From assembly GCA_038214535.1 (NCBI GenBank), contig JBBQRS010000001.1, positions 41,666 to 105,665 on the forward strand: a stretch of 64,000 bases of DNA, in the 5' to 3' direction. Position 1 is the first letter of the stretch; each line of letters opens with the position of its first letter. This DNA is from JBBQRS01 sp038214535 (GTDB taxonomy: Bacteria; Chloroflexota; Anaerolineae; CG2-30-64-16). A program made the translations under genes and the position numbers. The notes below the pieces were generated by a model, which did no database searches, was not told the DNA's origin, and saw only the letters and a program-made list of their open reading frames with translations. Positions 50,205-58,726 of the stretch are shown here, piece after piece.

Positions 50205-50348
50205 ATGGATTTGCCGCTGCTCATCGCAGTGATTGCGTTGCTGGTCTGGACGCTTCTACCGCAACTCGACAGCTACATCGAATCGGACCCCGAGCCGGAA
50301 AGGTCGCGTTCCTATCTGGAGCGCCTGGCCCGCTGGGTCAACGAATAG
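50205..50348 (+). CDS. Small membrane protein, 47 residues
   Basis: ATG, seven bases after AGGAG, opens a 47-codon frame. The N-terminus is a single hydrophobic helix (LLIAVIALLVWTLLPQL). The rest is charged (SYIESDPEPERSRSYLERLA) and ends RWVNE. The helix-then-charged-tail layout and the well-placed ribosome site support a real gene, although the length is short. Its ribosome site is held in a strong hairpin, suggesting translational control. No family was recognised. A terminator follows about 58 nt after the stop codon. Confidence 0.6.
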   Translation: MDLPLLIAVIALLVWTLLPQLDSYIESDPEPERSRSYLERLARWVNE

Positions 50349-50406
50349 GTTCGGTGCGACTCACCTTTGAATGAAGTATGTCGGGCAGGTTCACACCTTG
50401 CCCCCG

Positions 50407-50434
50407 GGCGTTGCGTTTGGCGCAGCGCCTTTTT
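50407..50434 (+). terminator. Rho-independent terminator
   Basis: GGCGTTGCG pairs with CGCAGCGCC (one G-U pair) around TTTGG and is followed by five T residues. Confidence 0.8.
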
Positions 50435-50539
50435 GTTGCCCTCAGACTGCCCCCGTGGATGCTGACCGAAGTCATATTCGATCATGCGGGGGCGGCGCGA
50501 TAGTGATCCTTGAGATGTTTTGCCAATGGAGCCACACAC

Positions 50540-51718
50540 ATGCGCGAATTGATTGACGGCGCGACGGCCATTGCCCGCGCCGCGCTGGATGCAGGGTGTA
50601 CCTTCTTCGCCGGTTATCCGATTTCCCCCGCCACACCGCTGTTGTTACATATGATCCGCGAGCTGCCCGCCGCAGGCGGCATCGCCGTGCAGGCGGAAGA
50701 CGAGATTGCCGCGATCAGCATGTGCATCGGCGCGGCCATGACCGGCGCGCGTGCCCTCACGGCAACTTCCGGGCCAGGCATGAGCCTCTTCAGCGAAAGC
50801 ATCGGGCTGGCGATCATGGGCGAGACGCCGCTGGTGATCGTGGACGCGCAGCGAATGGGGCCGGCCACCGGCGGCGCGACCACCCCCGCGCAGGGCGATG
50901 TCCAGTTCGTGCGCCGCGGGAGTTCCGGCGGCTACCCGATCATTGCCCTCGCCCCCGACAGCGTCGCCGAATGCTATACCCTCACGCTGCGCGCCTTCGA
51001 TTTGGCCGAACGGTTTCGCTGCCCCGTCTTCCTGATGACTGACAAAGAGATGTTCCAATCGCTCAGCACGGTGGCGTTGGAGGACTACGCGCATCCGCCT
51101 GTCCGCGACCGCGCCGTCGCAGCGGCTTTGCCCCCGGGCGCGCCGGGGCTGCGCTCGGAAGAAAGCTATCTCCCCTGGCGCTTCGATCCCATTGATTGCC
51201 CGCCGCCGTTCAGCGCCTATGGCGGCCCGCACATCGTCCGCTTCACCGGCTCCAGCCACGACGAGCACGGCTTTCTGACGAAAGAGCCGGAAAAGGTGGG
51301 CCGGCTCAACGAGCACCTGTGGCGCAAGATCGAAGACCATGTTGGGGAGATTGAGCTGGCGCGGGCTGACCTGCAGGACGGCAGCCGAACCCTGTTCATT
51401 TCATACGGCGTCACGGCGCGCGCCATGTCGAAAGCTGTAACCGAGCATCGAGCGCGCGGCGGCGTAGTTTCTGCGCTGACCGTGCAAAGCCTATGGCCCC
51501 TGCCCGAACGTCTGATCCTGCAAACGGTCGCCGCGCTGTCCGCGCTGGAGCGCATTGTGGTTGCGGAACTCAACCTGGGCGACTACTGTGCCGAGATCGA
51601 GCGGATCGTCTACCGCTGGGCGGCCCGCAACCGCCTGCCCGCGCCGGAGATCGTCGGGCTACACCGGCTGGACGGCGAACTGATTACCCCGGCGCAGTTT
51701 GTTGAGCTGATCTTATGA
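50540..51718 (+). CDS. 2-oxoacid:ferredoxin oxidoreductase, alpha subunit
   Basis: A 392-residue subunit of a TPP-dependent oxidoreductase that converts 2-oxoacids to acyl-CoA while reducing ferredoxin. GATAIARAALDAGCTFFAGY and PISPATPL form the pyrimidine-binding start of the alpha domain. SGPGMSLFSESIGLAIMGE and RMGPATGGATTPAQGDV are typical of KorA/VorA alpha chains, and a transketolase C-terminal-like domain ends the protein. It has no fused gamma domain at the N-terminus. ATG at 50540 has GGAG eight bases upstream. It overlaps the next gene by ATGA. The likely substrate is 2-oxoglutarate or branched 2-oxoacids. Confidence 0.92.
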   Translation: MRELIDGATAIARAALDAGCTFFAGYPISPATPLLLHMIRELPAAGGIAVQAEDEIAAISMCIGAAMTGARALTATSGPGMSLFSESIGLAIMGETPLVIVDAQRMGPATGGATTPAQGDVQFVRRGSSGGYPIIALAPDSVAECYTLTLRAFDLAERFRCPVFLMTDKEMFQSLSTVALEDYAHPPVRDRAVAAALPPGAPGLRSEESYLPWRFDPIDCPPPFSAYGGPHIVRFTGSSHDEHGFLTKEPEKVGRLNEHLWRKIEDHVGEIELARADLQDGSRTLFISYGVTARAMSKAVTEHRARGGVVSALTVQSLWPLPERLILQTVAALSALERIVVAELNLGDYCAEIERIVYRWAARNRLPAPEIVGLHRLDGELITPAQFVELIL

Positions 51719-53070
51719 TCTCGCAAGGATGCGATGCACCGATGAGAGAAACCTATCGCAACGAGCGTAAATACCCGTTCTGTCCGGGGTGCGGCCACGG
51801 CTTGATCCTCGACGCGCTGAATCGAGCGTTGGCCCGCCTCCAGTTGGACCCGACGCAGGTCGTGCTGGTGTCCGATATCGGGTGTCAGGGCTTGGGCGAC
51901 CAGTACTTTGCGGTCAACGCGTTTCACGGTCTCCACGGGCGCAGCATTGCCTATGCCACGGGGATCAAGCTGGCGAACCCCGACCTGAAGGTGATCGTCC
52001 TGATGGGCGATGGTGGCGCGGGGATCGGCGGCGCGCACCTGCTCAGCGCAGCACGCCGCAACATCGGGCTGACCGTGCTGGTGTTTAATAACTTTAACTT
52101 CGGGATGACCGGCGGCGAGCACAGCGCCACGACGCCGGAGGGCGGCGTCACCGCGACCACGCGCGGCGGTAATCTGGAACGGCCTCTCGATCTGTGCGCC
52201 ACGGTCGCCGTCAACGGCGCGGGGCTGGCCTGGCGCGGAACCGCCTTCGACCGCGACCTGCCCGACGTGATCGCCGATGCGATATGCAGCGAATCGTTTG
52301 CGCTGCTCGACATCTGGGAGCTTTGTACCGCGTACTACGTCGCAAACAACGCATGGTCTCGCAAATCGCTGATCGAGTCCAGGGCGGCGCTGGGGTTAGC
52401 CGAGGGCTATGTGCATCGCGAGTCGCGGCCCGAGTTCGCCCATACGTTGCACGCAGCCGCCGCGGAGACGACCCGTGCGCCGGGTTTGCGCCCCGCGCCA
52501 TTGGCGCCGCAGTATACGTCGGCGCTTGATCGCAAGTACACCATTGTGCTGGCCGGGTCGGCGGGCGGCAAGGTGCGGTCGGCGGCGCGCCTGGCCGCGG
52601 AGGCAGGTGTGCTTTCCGGGCTGTGGGCCGCTCAGCAAGACGACTACCCGGTGACCGTGCAGACGGGGCACAGCATCAGCGAGGTGATCTTAAGCCCCGA
52701 CGAGGTGCTGTTCACCGGTGTCGAGCGACCCGACGCGCTGATCGTGGCGACGGGAGAGGGCCGCCGCGCGGCGGCGCGCTATCTGAGCGCGCTCACAGAC
52801 GCAAGCGTCTTCTTCGTCACGCCGGAGCATCGCGACCTGGAGACCCCTGCGCGCAAGGTGGTGCTTGATGTCGGGGCATCCGGTCGTGGGGGCAAAAAGC
52901 AACACGCGCTCGTCATGCTGCTGGCCGCCATCCGCTTGCTGAACATCATGCCGGTGGAAGCGTTGGAGGCGGCGATCCGCCGCGGCCGGCGCGCCGATGT
53001 GATCGAGGAGAACCTGGCCGCGCTGGCGCACAGCAAAGACCTTATAAAATCGTGCTTGCAAAACGGTTAG
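51715..53070 (+). CDS. 2-oxoacid:ferredoxin oxidoreductase, beta subunit fused to gamma domain
   Basis: A 451-residue protein. The N-terminal beta domain (1-250) has FCPGCGHGLILDALNRAL for cluster/TPP contact, SDIGCQGLGDQYF, and the TPP/Mg2+ motif GDGGAGIGG to FNNFNFGMTGGEHS. After a short linker, a gamma-type domain (about 270-440, IVLAGSAGGKVRSAARLAAE, LIVATGEGRRAAARYL) completes the chain. The gamma part is more often a separate gene or fused to alpha. No ferredoxin-type 4Fe-4S (delta) domain is seen, so only the beta-type Cys residues can hold a cluster. The start overlaps the alpha stop codon. A GGAT-preceded ATG nine codons later is an alternative. Confidence 0.9.
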   Translation: MISQGCDAPMRETYRNERKYPFCPGCGHGLILDALNRALARLQLDPTQVVLVSDIGCQGLGDQYFAVNAFHGLHGRSIAYATGIKLANPDLKVIVLMGDGGAGIGGAHLLSAARRNIGLTVLVFNNFNFGMTGGEHSATTPEGGVTATTRGGNLERPLDLCATVAVNGAGLAWRGTAFDRDLPDVIADAICSESFALLDIWELCTAYYVANNAWSRKSLIESRAALGLAEGYVHRESRPEFAHTLHAAAAETTRAPGLRPAPLAPQYTSALDRKYTIVLAGSAGGKVRSAARLAAEAGVLSGLWAAQQDDYPVTVQTGHSISEVILSPDEVLFTGVERPDALIVATGEGRRAAARYLSALTDASVFFVTPEHRDLETPARKVVLDVGASGRGGKKQHALVMLLAAIRLLNIMPVEALEAAIRRGRRADVIEENLAALAHSKDLIKSCLQNG

Positions 53071-53121
53071 CGCTGCCCAATGCTGGGGGTGTATTTCATT
53101 TTCGGGGTGACCCATCACAAT

Positions 53122-53232
53122 GTCATACTGAGGCCCGCCGTTTTGGGCCGAAGCGTCTCGATTTGCGACGCGAGACCCTTGGCTGGAGGCCAACCGTTGC
53201 GTACTCTGAGCGGTTAACCCGCTCAGGGTGAC
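53122..53232. repeat. Family D repeat, long degenerate copy
   Basis: GTCATACTGAGGCC at one end and GCTCAGGGTGAC at the other form the outer arms. Inner arms AAGCGTCTCG/CGAGACCCTT surround ATTTGCGACG. The rest of the 327-bp gap before the TPR gene shows only a possible AAGGTG ribosome site. Confidence 0.7.
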
Positions 53233-53397
53233 AGCACAAAAACTAACTTTACCGACTGCGCAGGATGACAATCTCGCCCCAACCTTGAAATGCGCCCGAT
53301 GCACGGGCGGCTATTGACGTCTGGCGCGCACAGTAGTTTAATAGAGGCGCACATAGAATATCCTGTAGCTACTTCGCCACAGATTCAAGGTGACGCC

Positions 53398-55911
53398 ATG
53401 GGCGAGGAAAAACCGCCGGTTCGCAATTTCTTCGATGCCATTTCCGGGTGGGCTACCGACGCGGGGCGATCCGGCCCGCGCCGCTGGGTCGCTCAATTCT
53501 TCGCCCTGCTCGGCACCATCTTCGCGCTCCTCCAACTCTTCTTCGGTACGCTCGATCTAGCCAACCGCACCGTGGGCACGGCCATGTCGTGGCTGCCCTA
53601 TCTCATTCCCGGCACGTTCGTCCTGGGCGCGCTCATCGCGCTCTTCTTTCTGGCGACCGCGATATCGCCGTCGCAGAGGCGCTGGTCCGCGGGGGCGCTG
53701 GGCGTCATCGCGATCGCCGGCAGCCTGTGGGGCAGTTGGACGTACTATCAGGCCACGCGTCCGCCGAAATCGGTGATCGTCATGGTGGCTGATTTCAATG
53801 GAGATCAGGCCAACCGCGGCGTGGATTGGGGCCGTCGCATCTATGAACGCGTCAAGGGCGAGGTTGACACGCTCAATCTGGGGGATCAGGTCGAGGTGCA
53901 GCGGGTGTTCGAGTCATTCGACGACTCCGCTGCGGCCAGGGCGGCCGGTGATAAGCGCAAAGCCACTATCGTCCTGTGGGGCTGGTACGACGACGAGGGT
54001 GTGTCGCCGCACTTCGAGCTTCTCCGCAACGCGGCGCGCTTCCGGGAAAACCTGGCCGCCCCACCACAAGACCTCGCGGACTTTGACCTCTATGTGAAGT
54101 CAGGCCCTCAGGAGATGACCTACATTGTGGCCGTGATTCTGGGGCTGATCCGGCAGGCCGAAGGCGATTATGCCCGCGCCGAAGCGTTGTTCACGGACGC
54201 TCTGAACCTTGCGCCCGATTCCGCCAGCCTGCTGGGGCTTGAGACGGCCCACTTCTATCGGGCGACGGCGCGCCTGTTGGGGCCGCAGGGAATCGGGCAT
54301 CCCAATGAGGCCATCGTCGCAGACTTGCAGGATGCCATCGCCCGCCGGCCCGACTTCTGGCAAGCGCACTGGAACCTGGCGGTCGTCTACACCGATTATT
54401 GCACGCCAACGTTGACGCTGGACGCCGCCCTGACCTCGGCGGAGAAAGTGGTTGCGCTCCGCCCCGCGGAAGCCGGTTCGTACTGGCTGCTGGGGCGTAT
54501 CCGCGCGCGACGCAATGAGTGGCCGCAAGCCCTGGAGGCGTATCGGCAGGCGTTGACGCTCGATCCAGAAGAGGTCTCCGCGCAGGAGGGGCTGGCGGCG
54601 GCGCTGGACAAACTGGGTCAAACAGAAGCCGCGGCCGCAGCCTACCAGCGCGGCGTCGAGCTACGCTCTGCGCCGGTGAAATCGGCTGGCCGCGCGGATA
54701 CCGAGGATCCGGCCGAGACGGCCAGCCGGCTGGGCGCGACCTATCTGGCGGCGAGCCGGTACGATGAGGCGTTGACGGCGTTCCAGGCGGCGCTCAAGTT
54801 GCACCCCGATAACCCCGATTATTTGCGGCAACTGGGTAACGTTTATTACTGGCAGGGCAAAACGGACGCGCAACAGCCCAGCGCGCAACTCGATCAGGCG
54901 ATTGCAGAATATGAGAAAGCGCGCGCCATTGCGCCCACCGATAACCTGTTGCTCACCGTGTTGGGCGCAGCCTATGCGGAGGCGGGTCGCCCGGCGGATG
55001 CGCTGGCCGCGTATGAGGCGGCGGTGCGCGCCGCGCCGTGCGATGATGAAGCGCTGTTCTTGCTGGCGAATCAATACGATCAGTTGGAGCGCACCGCCGA
55101 CGCGGAGGCGGCGTTCAGGCGTCTGACCGAGTTGAACCCGCGTCAGGCTGTGGCTTGGCAGTGGCTGGCGACGGCAGATTATCTGCGCGATGATTATGCC
55201 GCCGCGACGAAAAAATATCGCAACGCGATTGCGGCGGGAACCGGCGACGCGGGTCTCTATTATGGCCTGGCAACTTCGCTTTATTATCAGGGAGACTACG
55301 CCGGCGCGGAGGCGGCCTACCGGGAGGCGAAGGCGCCTGCACCGGGGGATGCGGCGACGCTCGCCGGATGGGGAGACAGCCTCACCAAACTCGGGCGCCC
55401 CGATGAGGCCATCGCGGCCTATGAGCAGGCCGTCGCCGCCGACCCGAACGCGCCGCTCTACTGGTTATCTCTTGGGTTCTTGTACGACGGCGCGCATCAG
55501 ACAACGCAGGCGACCGATGCCTATGCCCATGCCGCCAGCCTTAGTCCCGATGATCCCCTCGTGCAATCATCCTACGGGCAGGCGCTCATGGCGCAGGGAG
55601 ATTTTGCCGGCGCGGTGGAAGCGTATGAACGCGCGGTCGCAGGCGAGCCGGAGAACATTGCTTACTGGGAATCGCTTGCAGTCGGGTACAGCGCGCTCGA
55701 ACGACCGGATGATGCCCTGCGCGTGGCTGAAACGTTGCTCACGCTCGATGCATCCAACGCGCTCGCCTTCCTGGTGCGCGGCGGGGTGTTCGAGTTTCGC
55801 GGCGAAATGGATAACGCTAAAGCAGACTATGCTCGCGCCGTGGAATTGGCTGCCGAAGGCTCAGGCATCCGTCAGTTGGCGGAAACGGCGTTGCAACGGC
55901 TGGGAAATTAG
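53398..55911 (+). CDS. Membrane-anchored TPR-repeat protein
   Basis: An 837-residue protein. The N-terminal region has three hydrophobic helices (FFALLGTIFALLQLFFGTL, YLIPGTFVLGALIALFFLAT, AGALGVIAIAGSLWGSWTYY). An alpha/beta domain (about 123-215, VIVMVADFNGDQANRG and ATIVLWGWYDDEG) resembles extracytoplasmic domains found before TPRs in Chloroflexota. From about 240 to the end there are roughly 14 tetratricopeptide repeats, which mediate protein contacts. The ATG at 53398 follows AAGGTG. An earlier in-frame start has no ribosome site. The partners are unknown. Confidence 0.85.
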   Translation: MGEEKPPVRNFFDAISGWATDAGRSGPRRWVAQFFALLGTIFALLQLFFGTLDLANRTVGTAMSWLPYLIPGTFVLGALIALFFLATAISPSQRRWSAGALGVIAIAGSLWGSWTYYQATRPPKSVIVMVADFNGDQANRGVDWGRRIYERVKGEVDTLNLGDQVEVQRVFESFDDSAAARAAGDKRKATIVLWGWYDDEGVSPHFELLRNAARFRENLAAPPQDLADFDLYVKSGPQEMTYIVAVILGLIRQAEGDYARAEALFTDALNLAPDSASLLGLETAHFYRATARLLGPQGIGHPNEAIVADLQDAIARRPDFWQAHWNLAVVYTDYCTPTLTLDAALTSAEKVVALRPAEAGSYWLLGRIRARRNEWPQALEAYRQALTLDPEEVSAQEGLAAALDKLGQTEAAAAAYQRGVELRSAPVKSAGRADTEDPAETASRLGATYLAASRYDEALTAFQAALKLHPDNPDYLRQLGNVYYWQGKTDAQQPSAQLDQAIAEYEKARAIAPTDNLLLTVLGAAYAEAGRPADALAAYEAAVRAAPCDDEALFLLANQYDQLERTADAEAAFRRLTELNPRQAVAWQWLATADYLRDDYAAATKKYRNAIAAGTGDAGLYYGLATSLYYQGDYAGAEAAYREAKAPAPGDAATLAGWGDSLTKLGRPDEAIAAYEQAVAADPNAPLYWLSLGFLYDGAHQTTQATDAYAHAASLSPDDPLVQSSYGQALMAQGDFAGAVEAYERAVAGEPENIAYWESLAVGYSALERPDDALRVAETLLTLDASNALAFLVRGGVFEFRGEMDNAKADYARAVELAAEGSGIRQLAETALQRLGN

Positions 55912-55948
55912 AGCCTATCTGAACACGCCCAGATCATCATGTCTTTCG

Positions 55949-56009
55949 CTTCGTAGTGACGGCTTTAGCCGTTGTAGTGCCCCCAACGGCTAAAGCTGTC
56001 ACTACGAAG
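55949..56009. repeat. Family A intergenic hairpin repeat, complete copy
   Basis: CTTCGTAGTGACGGCTTTAG plus CCGTT pairs with AACGGCTAAAGCTGTCACTA plus CGAAG, with a single change (AAGCT for AAGCC) in the right arm that still allows a G-U pair. It lies between the convergent TPR and rarA genes. Confidence 0.92.
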
Positions 56010-56041
56010 ACGAATGAGCGCGGCGCGCAGGTTTCGGGTAC

Positions 56042-58333
56042 TCAGAATGCGCGGCTGCCCGTCACAAACGCGGTGACCGACCGCCACGGTGCGACCTTGC
56101 CCGTGAGCGTGCCTTCGTACAGCGCGCGGACGGCCTTTAGCTCCTCCGCGTCGAGATAACTCGCCAACCGTTGTGCATAACCGGGCGGCGCATCGGGCGG
56201 GGCGGGGCTGAACCAGCGCGCCAGCATGGCAGGGCTGATGCGCACCTCGTTCGTGCTTTCGACAGTTTCGATGGTTACGTTCTCCAACCCTGCGGCTTCC
56301 AACGTCGCGCGCAGGTCGCCGTCGTCCCAATCCAGCGTCGCCTCGCCCGGCGTCGCGTAGATCGCCTCTTCGGCGGCGGCCAGTTTCTCGGCTAGCGCGG
56401 GGCCTAGTTCACGCAACTCTACCAGTTGGTATAGCCGCTGCCCCAGGCGCGGCAGCGGCTCCGCGAGGCTGACGCGCCTGCCCGGTTGCAGCAAGCCCGC
56501 GATCACGCGGGCCACCTGTGCGCGGTCGAGGGAGGCTCCTGCCGAACGGGGCGGCGTGAAGGCGCCGCGCCCCACGATCGCATCGAAGCGAACCTCCGCG
56601 TCGCCGCGCATCGCCAGCAGGTCGGGTAATTCGGCCACCGTACCCTGCATCATGGCCGGGCGTTCAAGCTCCGCCAGACGTGAGGCCACTTCGCGCAGCG
56701 CGGCGGCCTCCTCCGCGCCGTACAGCAGGCTCCACCCCCCGCCTTCCGGCGCGCGGCGCAGCGCTTCCCACGTAAGCAGACCCGTTCCCGCGTTTATGTC
56801 AAGTACAAGGTGGTGGCGCTCCAGCCTCGCCGCGTTCAGGACGCGTTCGCGTGTATCCGCCAGACGCTCGCTCGCCCCGCTGACGGCGCGTTGCAACCAG
56901 CGATCGCGGTCGCCGCGCAGCCTGTCGCCGGTGAAGGTCAGCACTTCTGCCGCGCCGAACCCTTCGCTCTCCTCCAGCATGGCGGCCAATTGCGCCTCGC
57001 GCCGCTGCTCTACTTCGACCTTGACGCGCGCCTCGTAGCCCTGATCGCCCGGCTGGTAGAACACGCGGCCTTGCAAGGCGTCGGGCAGATATTGCTGGGC
57101 GACCCAGTGGTCGCGGAAGGAGTGGGGGTAGAGGTAGCCCGCGCCGTGTCCGAAGCCTTCCGCGTCGCGGTTGCCATCTTTCAGGTGTGCCGGCACATCG
57201 CTCTCGCTCTCCGATTCTACCAGCGACAGTGCATCGAAGAAGGCCAGCGTCGAGTTGCTCTTGGGCGCGGTCGCCAGATAGAGGGCGGCTTCGGCCAGGT
57301 GGAAGCGGCCTTCGGGGAGACCGACGTACTCGAAGGCCTGCGAACAGGCAGTGACGACCGCCAGCGCGTTCGGGTCGGCCAGGCCGATATCCTCACCCGC
57401 GAACACCAACATGCGCCGGAAGATGAAGCGCGGCTCTTCACCCGCGTAGACCATGCGGGCCAGCCAGTAGAGCGTGGCGTCGGGGTCCGACCCGCGCAGG
57501 CTCTTGATGAAGGCGCTGATGGTATCGTAGTGAACGTCGCCTTCCTTGTCGTAGAGCACGGCGCGGCGCTGGATGCTCTCCTCCGCGACGGTAAGGTCTA
57601 CGTGGATGACGCCGTCCGCGTCGGGCGGTGTGGTTTCGACCGCCAGTTCCAGCGCGTTGAGCAGGCTGCGCGCGTCGCCGTTGGACACGTCCACCAGATG
57701 CTCCAGCGCCGCCTCATCGAGCGCCACGTTGCGCTTGCCGTAGCCGCGTCCGGGGTCGGTGAGCGCCTGTCGCGCGACGGCCTTGAGCTCATCCGGGTTG
57801 AGCAGGCGAAGTTGAAAGATGCGGCTGCGGCTGACCAGCGGCTTGTTGACCTCGAAATAGGGGTTTTCCGTGGTCGCGCCGATCAGGATGACGGTGCCGT
57901 TCTCCACCCAGGGCAGCAGGGCGTCTTGTTGCGCCTTGTTGAAGCGATGCACTTCGTCCACGAACAGGATGGTGCGCTGTCCGAACTCGCCGCGCCGCTC
58001 CTGGGCCACCGCGATGGCCTGCCGGATGTCGTTGACGCCGGCCAGCACCGCATTGATGGCGATGAAGTGGGCGCTGGTGGTGTTGGCAATGATGCGCGCC
58101 AGGGTCGTCTTGCCCGTGCCCGGTGGGCCGTAGAAGATCACGGAACTGAGTTGGTCGGCCTGGATGGCGCGGCGAAGCAGGCGGCCCGGCCCGACAATGT
58201 GCTCCTGCCCGCTGAACTCGTCCAGCGTGCGCGGGCGCATCCGTGCGGCCAGCGGCGCTTCCTCTTCGGTGAGCTGCTGGCGGCGCTGATCGAACAGATC
58301 GGATGATGCCGTCTTCTTGCGCGTGGGACTCAT
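56042..58333 (-). CDS. rarA: Replication-associated recombination ATPase RarA with methyltransferase-like C-terminal domain
   Basis: A 763-residue protein. Residues 1-430 are RarA/MgsA, an AAA+ ATPase acting at stalled replication forks: Walker A GPPGTGKTT (69-77), Walker B ILFVDEVHRFNKAQQD near 122-137, and the C-terminal tetramerisation region ending YLPDALQGRVFYQPG. The extra 330 residues contain LVLDINAGTGLL near 509-520, a class I methyltransferase-like motif I, and further alpha/beta elements. Such RarA/unknown-domain fusions also occur in cyanobacteria. The ATG lies six bases after a -10 box, suggesting a leaderless mRNA. Whether the extension binds SAM is unknown. Confidence 0.92.
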   Translation of the reverse strand: MSPTRKKTASSDLFDQRRQQLTEEEAPLAARMRPRTLDEFSGQEHIVGPGRLLRRAIQADQLSSVIFYGPPGTGKTTLARIIANTTSAHFIAINAVLAGVNDIRQAIAVAQERRGEFGQRTILFVDEVHRFNKAQQDALLPWVENGTVILIGATTENPYFEVNKPLVSRSRIFQLRLLNPDELKAVARQALTDPGRGYGKRNVALDEAALEHLVDVSNGDARSLLNALELAVETTPPDADGVIHVDLTVAEESIQRRAVLYDKEGDVHYDTISAFIKSLRGSDPDATLYWLARMVYAGEEPRFIFRRMLVFAGEDIGLADPNALAVVTACSQAFEYVGLPEGRFHLAEAALYLATAPKSNSTLAFFDALSLVESESESDVPAHLKDGNRDAEGFGHGAGYLYPHSFRDHWVAQQYLPDALQGRVFYQPGDQGYEARVKVEVEQRREAQLAAMLEESEGFGAAEVLTFTGDRLRGDRDRWLQRAVSGASERLADTRERVLNAARLERHHLVLDINAGTGLLTWEALRRAPEGGGWSLLYGAEEAAALREVASRLAELERPAMMQGTVAELPDLLAMRGDAEVRFDAIVGRGAFTPPRSAGASLDRAQVARVIAGLLQPGRRVSLAEPLPRLGQRLYQLVELRELGPALAEKLAAAEEAIYATPGEATLDWDDGDLRATLEAAGLENVTIETVESTNEVRISPAMLARWFSPAPPDAPPGYAQRLASYLDAEELKAVRALYEGTLTGKVAPWRSVTAFVTGSRAF

Positions 58334-58339
58334 GGGGCT

Positions 58340-58368
58340 ATTGTAACATGGGCGGCTATGCGCGTCAC
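58340..58368 (-). promoter_or_regulatory. Promoter of rarA, leaderless geometry
   Basis: Minus-strand GTGACG and TACAAT are separated by 17 bp (four and five matches to consensus). The -10 box ends six bases before the ATG. Confidence 0.55.
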
Positions 58369-58387
58369 GATGCTGCGAGTCATTAAG

Positions 58388-58450
58388 CGCGTTGGACTGG
58401 AGGCTTCAGCCGATTTGGCGGTTGACCAGTTGAAGCCTCCAATCCAGCGC
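58388..58450. repeat. Family C intergenic hairpin repeat, variant copy
   Basis: GCGTTGGACTGGAGGCTTCA pairs with TGAAGCCTCCAATCCAGCGC through standard and G-U pairs. The central GGCTTCA/TGAAGCC is shared with the copy near 45.4 kb. Confidence 0.85.
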
Positions 58451-58460
58451 CGTTATCTGC

Positions 58461-58466
58461 TATAAT
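58461..58466 (+). promoter_or_regulatory. -10 box of the small membrane protein gene, leaderless geometry
   Basis: A perfect TATAAT ends six bases before the ATG. The -35 position (17 bp upstream) falls in the end of the repeat and matches poorly (TCCAAT). Confidence 0.5.
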
Positions 58467-58472
58467 CACGTC

Positions 58473-58712
58473 ATGGAACAGCCGCCCAGACCGCCGACCG
58501 ATTATCGCGCCTACCGGCGCAAGAACGAGCGCAACCTCGCGATTGCCGTCGTCCTTACGCTGATCGGCGTGGGCGGCGCGCTGATCGCGCTGATCTACGG
58601 GGGCGGCGCGGCAGCGCTGGGACTGATCTGTCTGCTGGGCGGGTCGGGGCTGTTCGGCCTGATCTGGCTGATCCTCACCCTGATGGAGCGCTGGGCCAAC
58701 CGGGAGTATTGA
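58473..58712 (+). CDS. Small two-helix membrane protein of unknown function
   Basis: A 79-residue protein. A Pro-rich and basic N-terminus (PPRPPTDYRAYRRKNER) is followed by two hydrophobic helices (LAIAVVLTLIGVGGALIALI and LGLICLLGGSGLFGLIWLIL) and a short charged tail. There is no ribosome site, but a -10 box ends six bases before the ATG, so the mRNA is probably leaderless. The composition supports a real membrane protein. No family was recognised. Confidence 0.75.
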   Translation: MEQPPRPPTDYRAYRRKNERNLAIAVVLTLIGVGGALIALIYGGGAAALGLICLLGGSGLFGLIWLILTLMERWANREY

Positions 58713-58726
58713 TGCGCGAGTTATGC

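Noticed and set aside
56810..58306. A 498-codon frame antisense to rarA
   Set aside because: It overlaps the conserved AAA+ core and has no recognisable motif.
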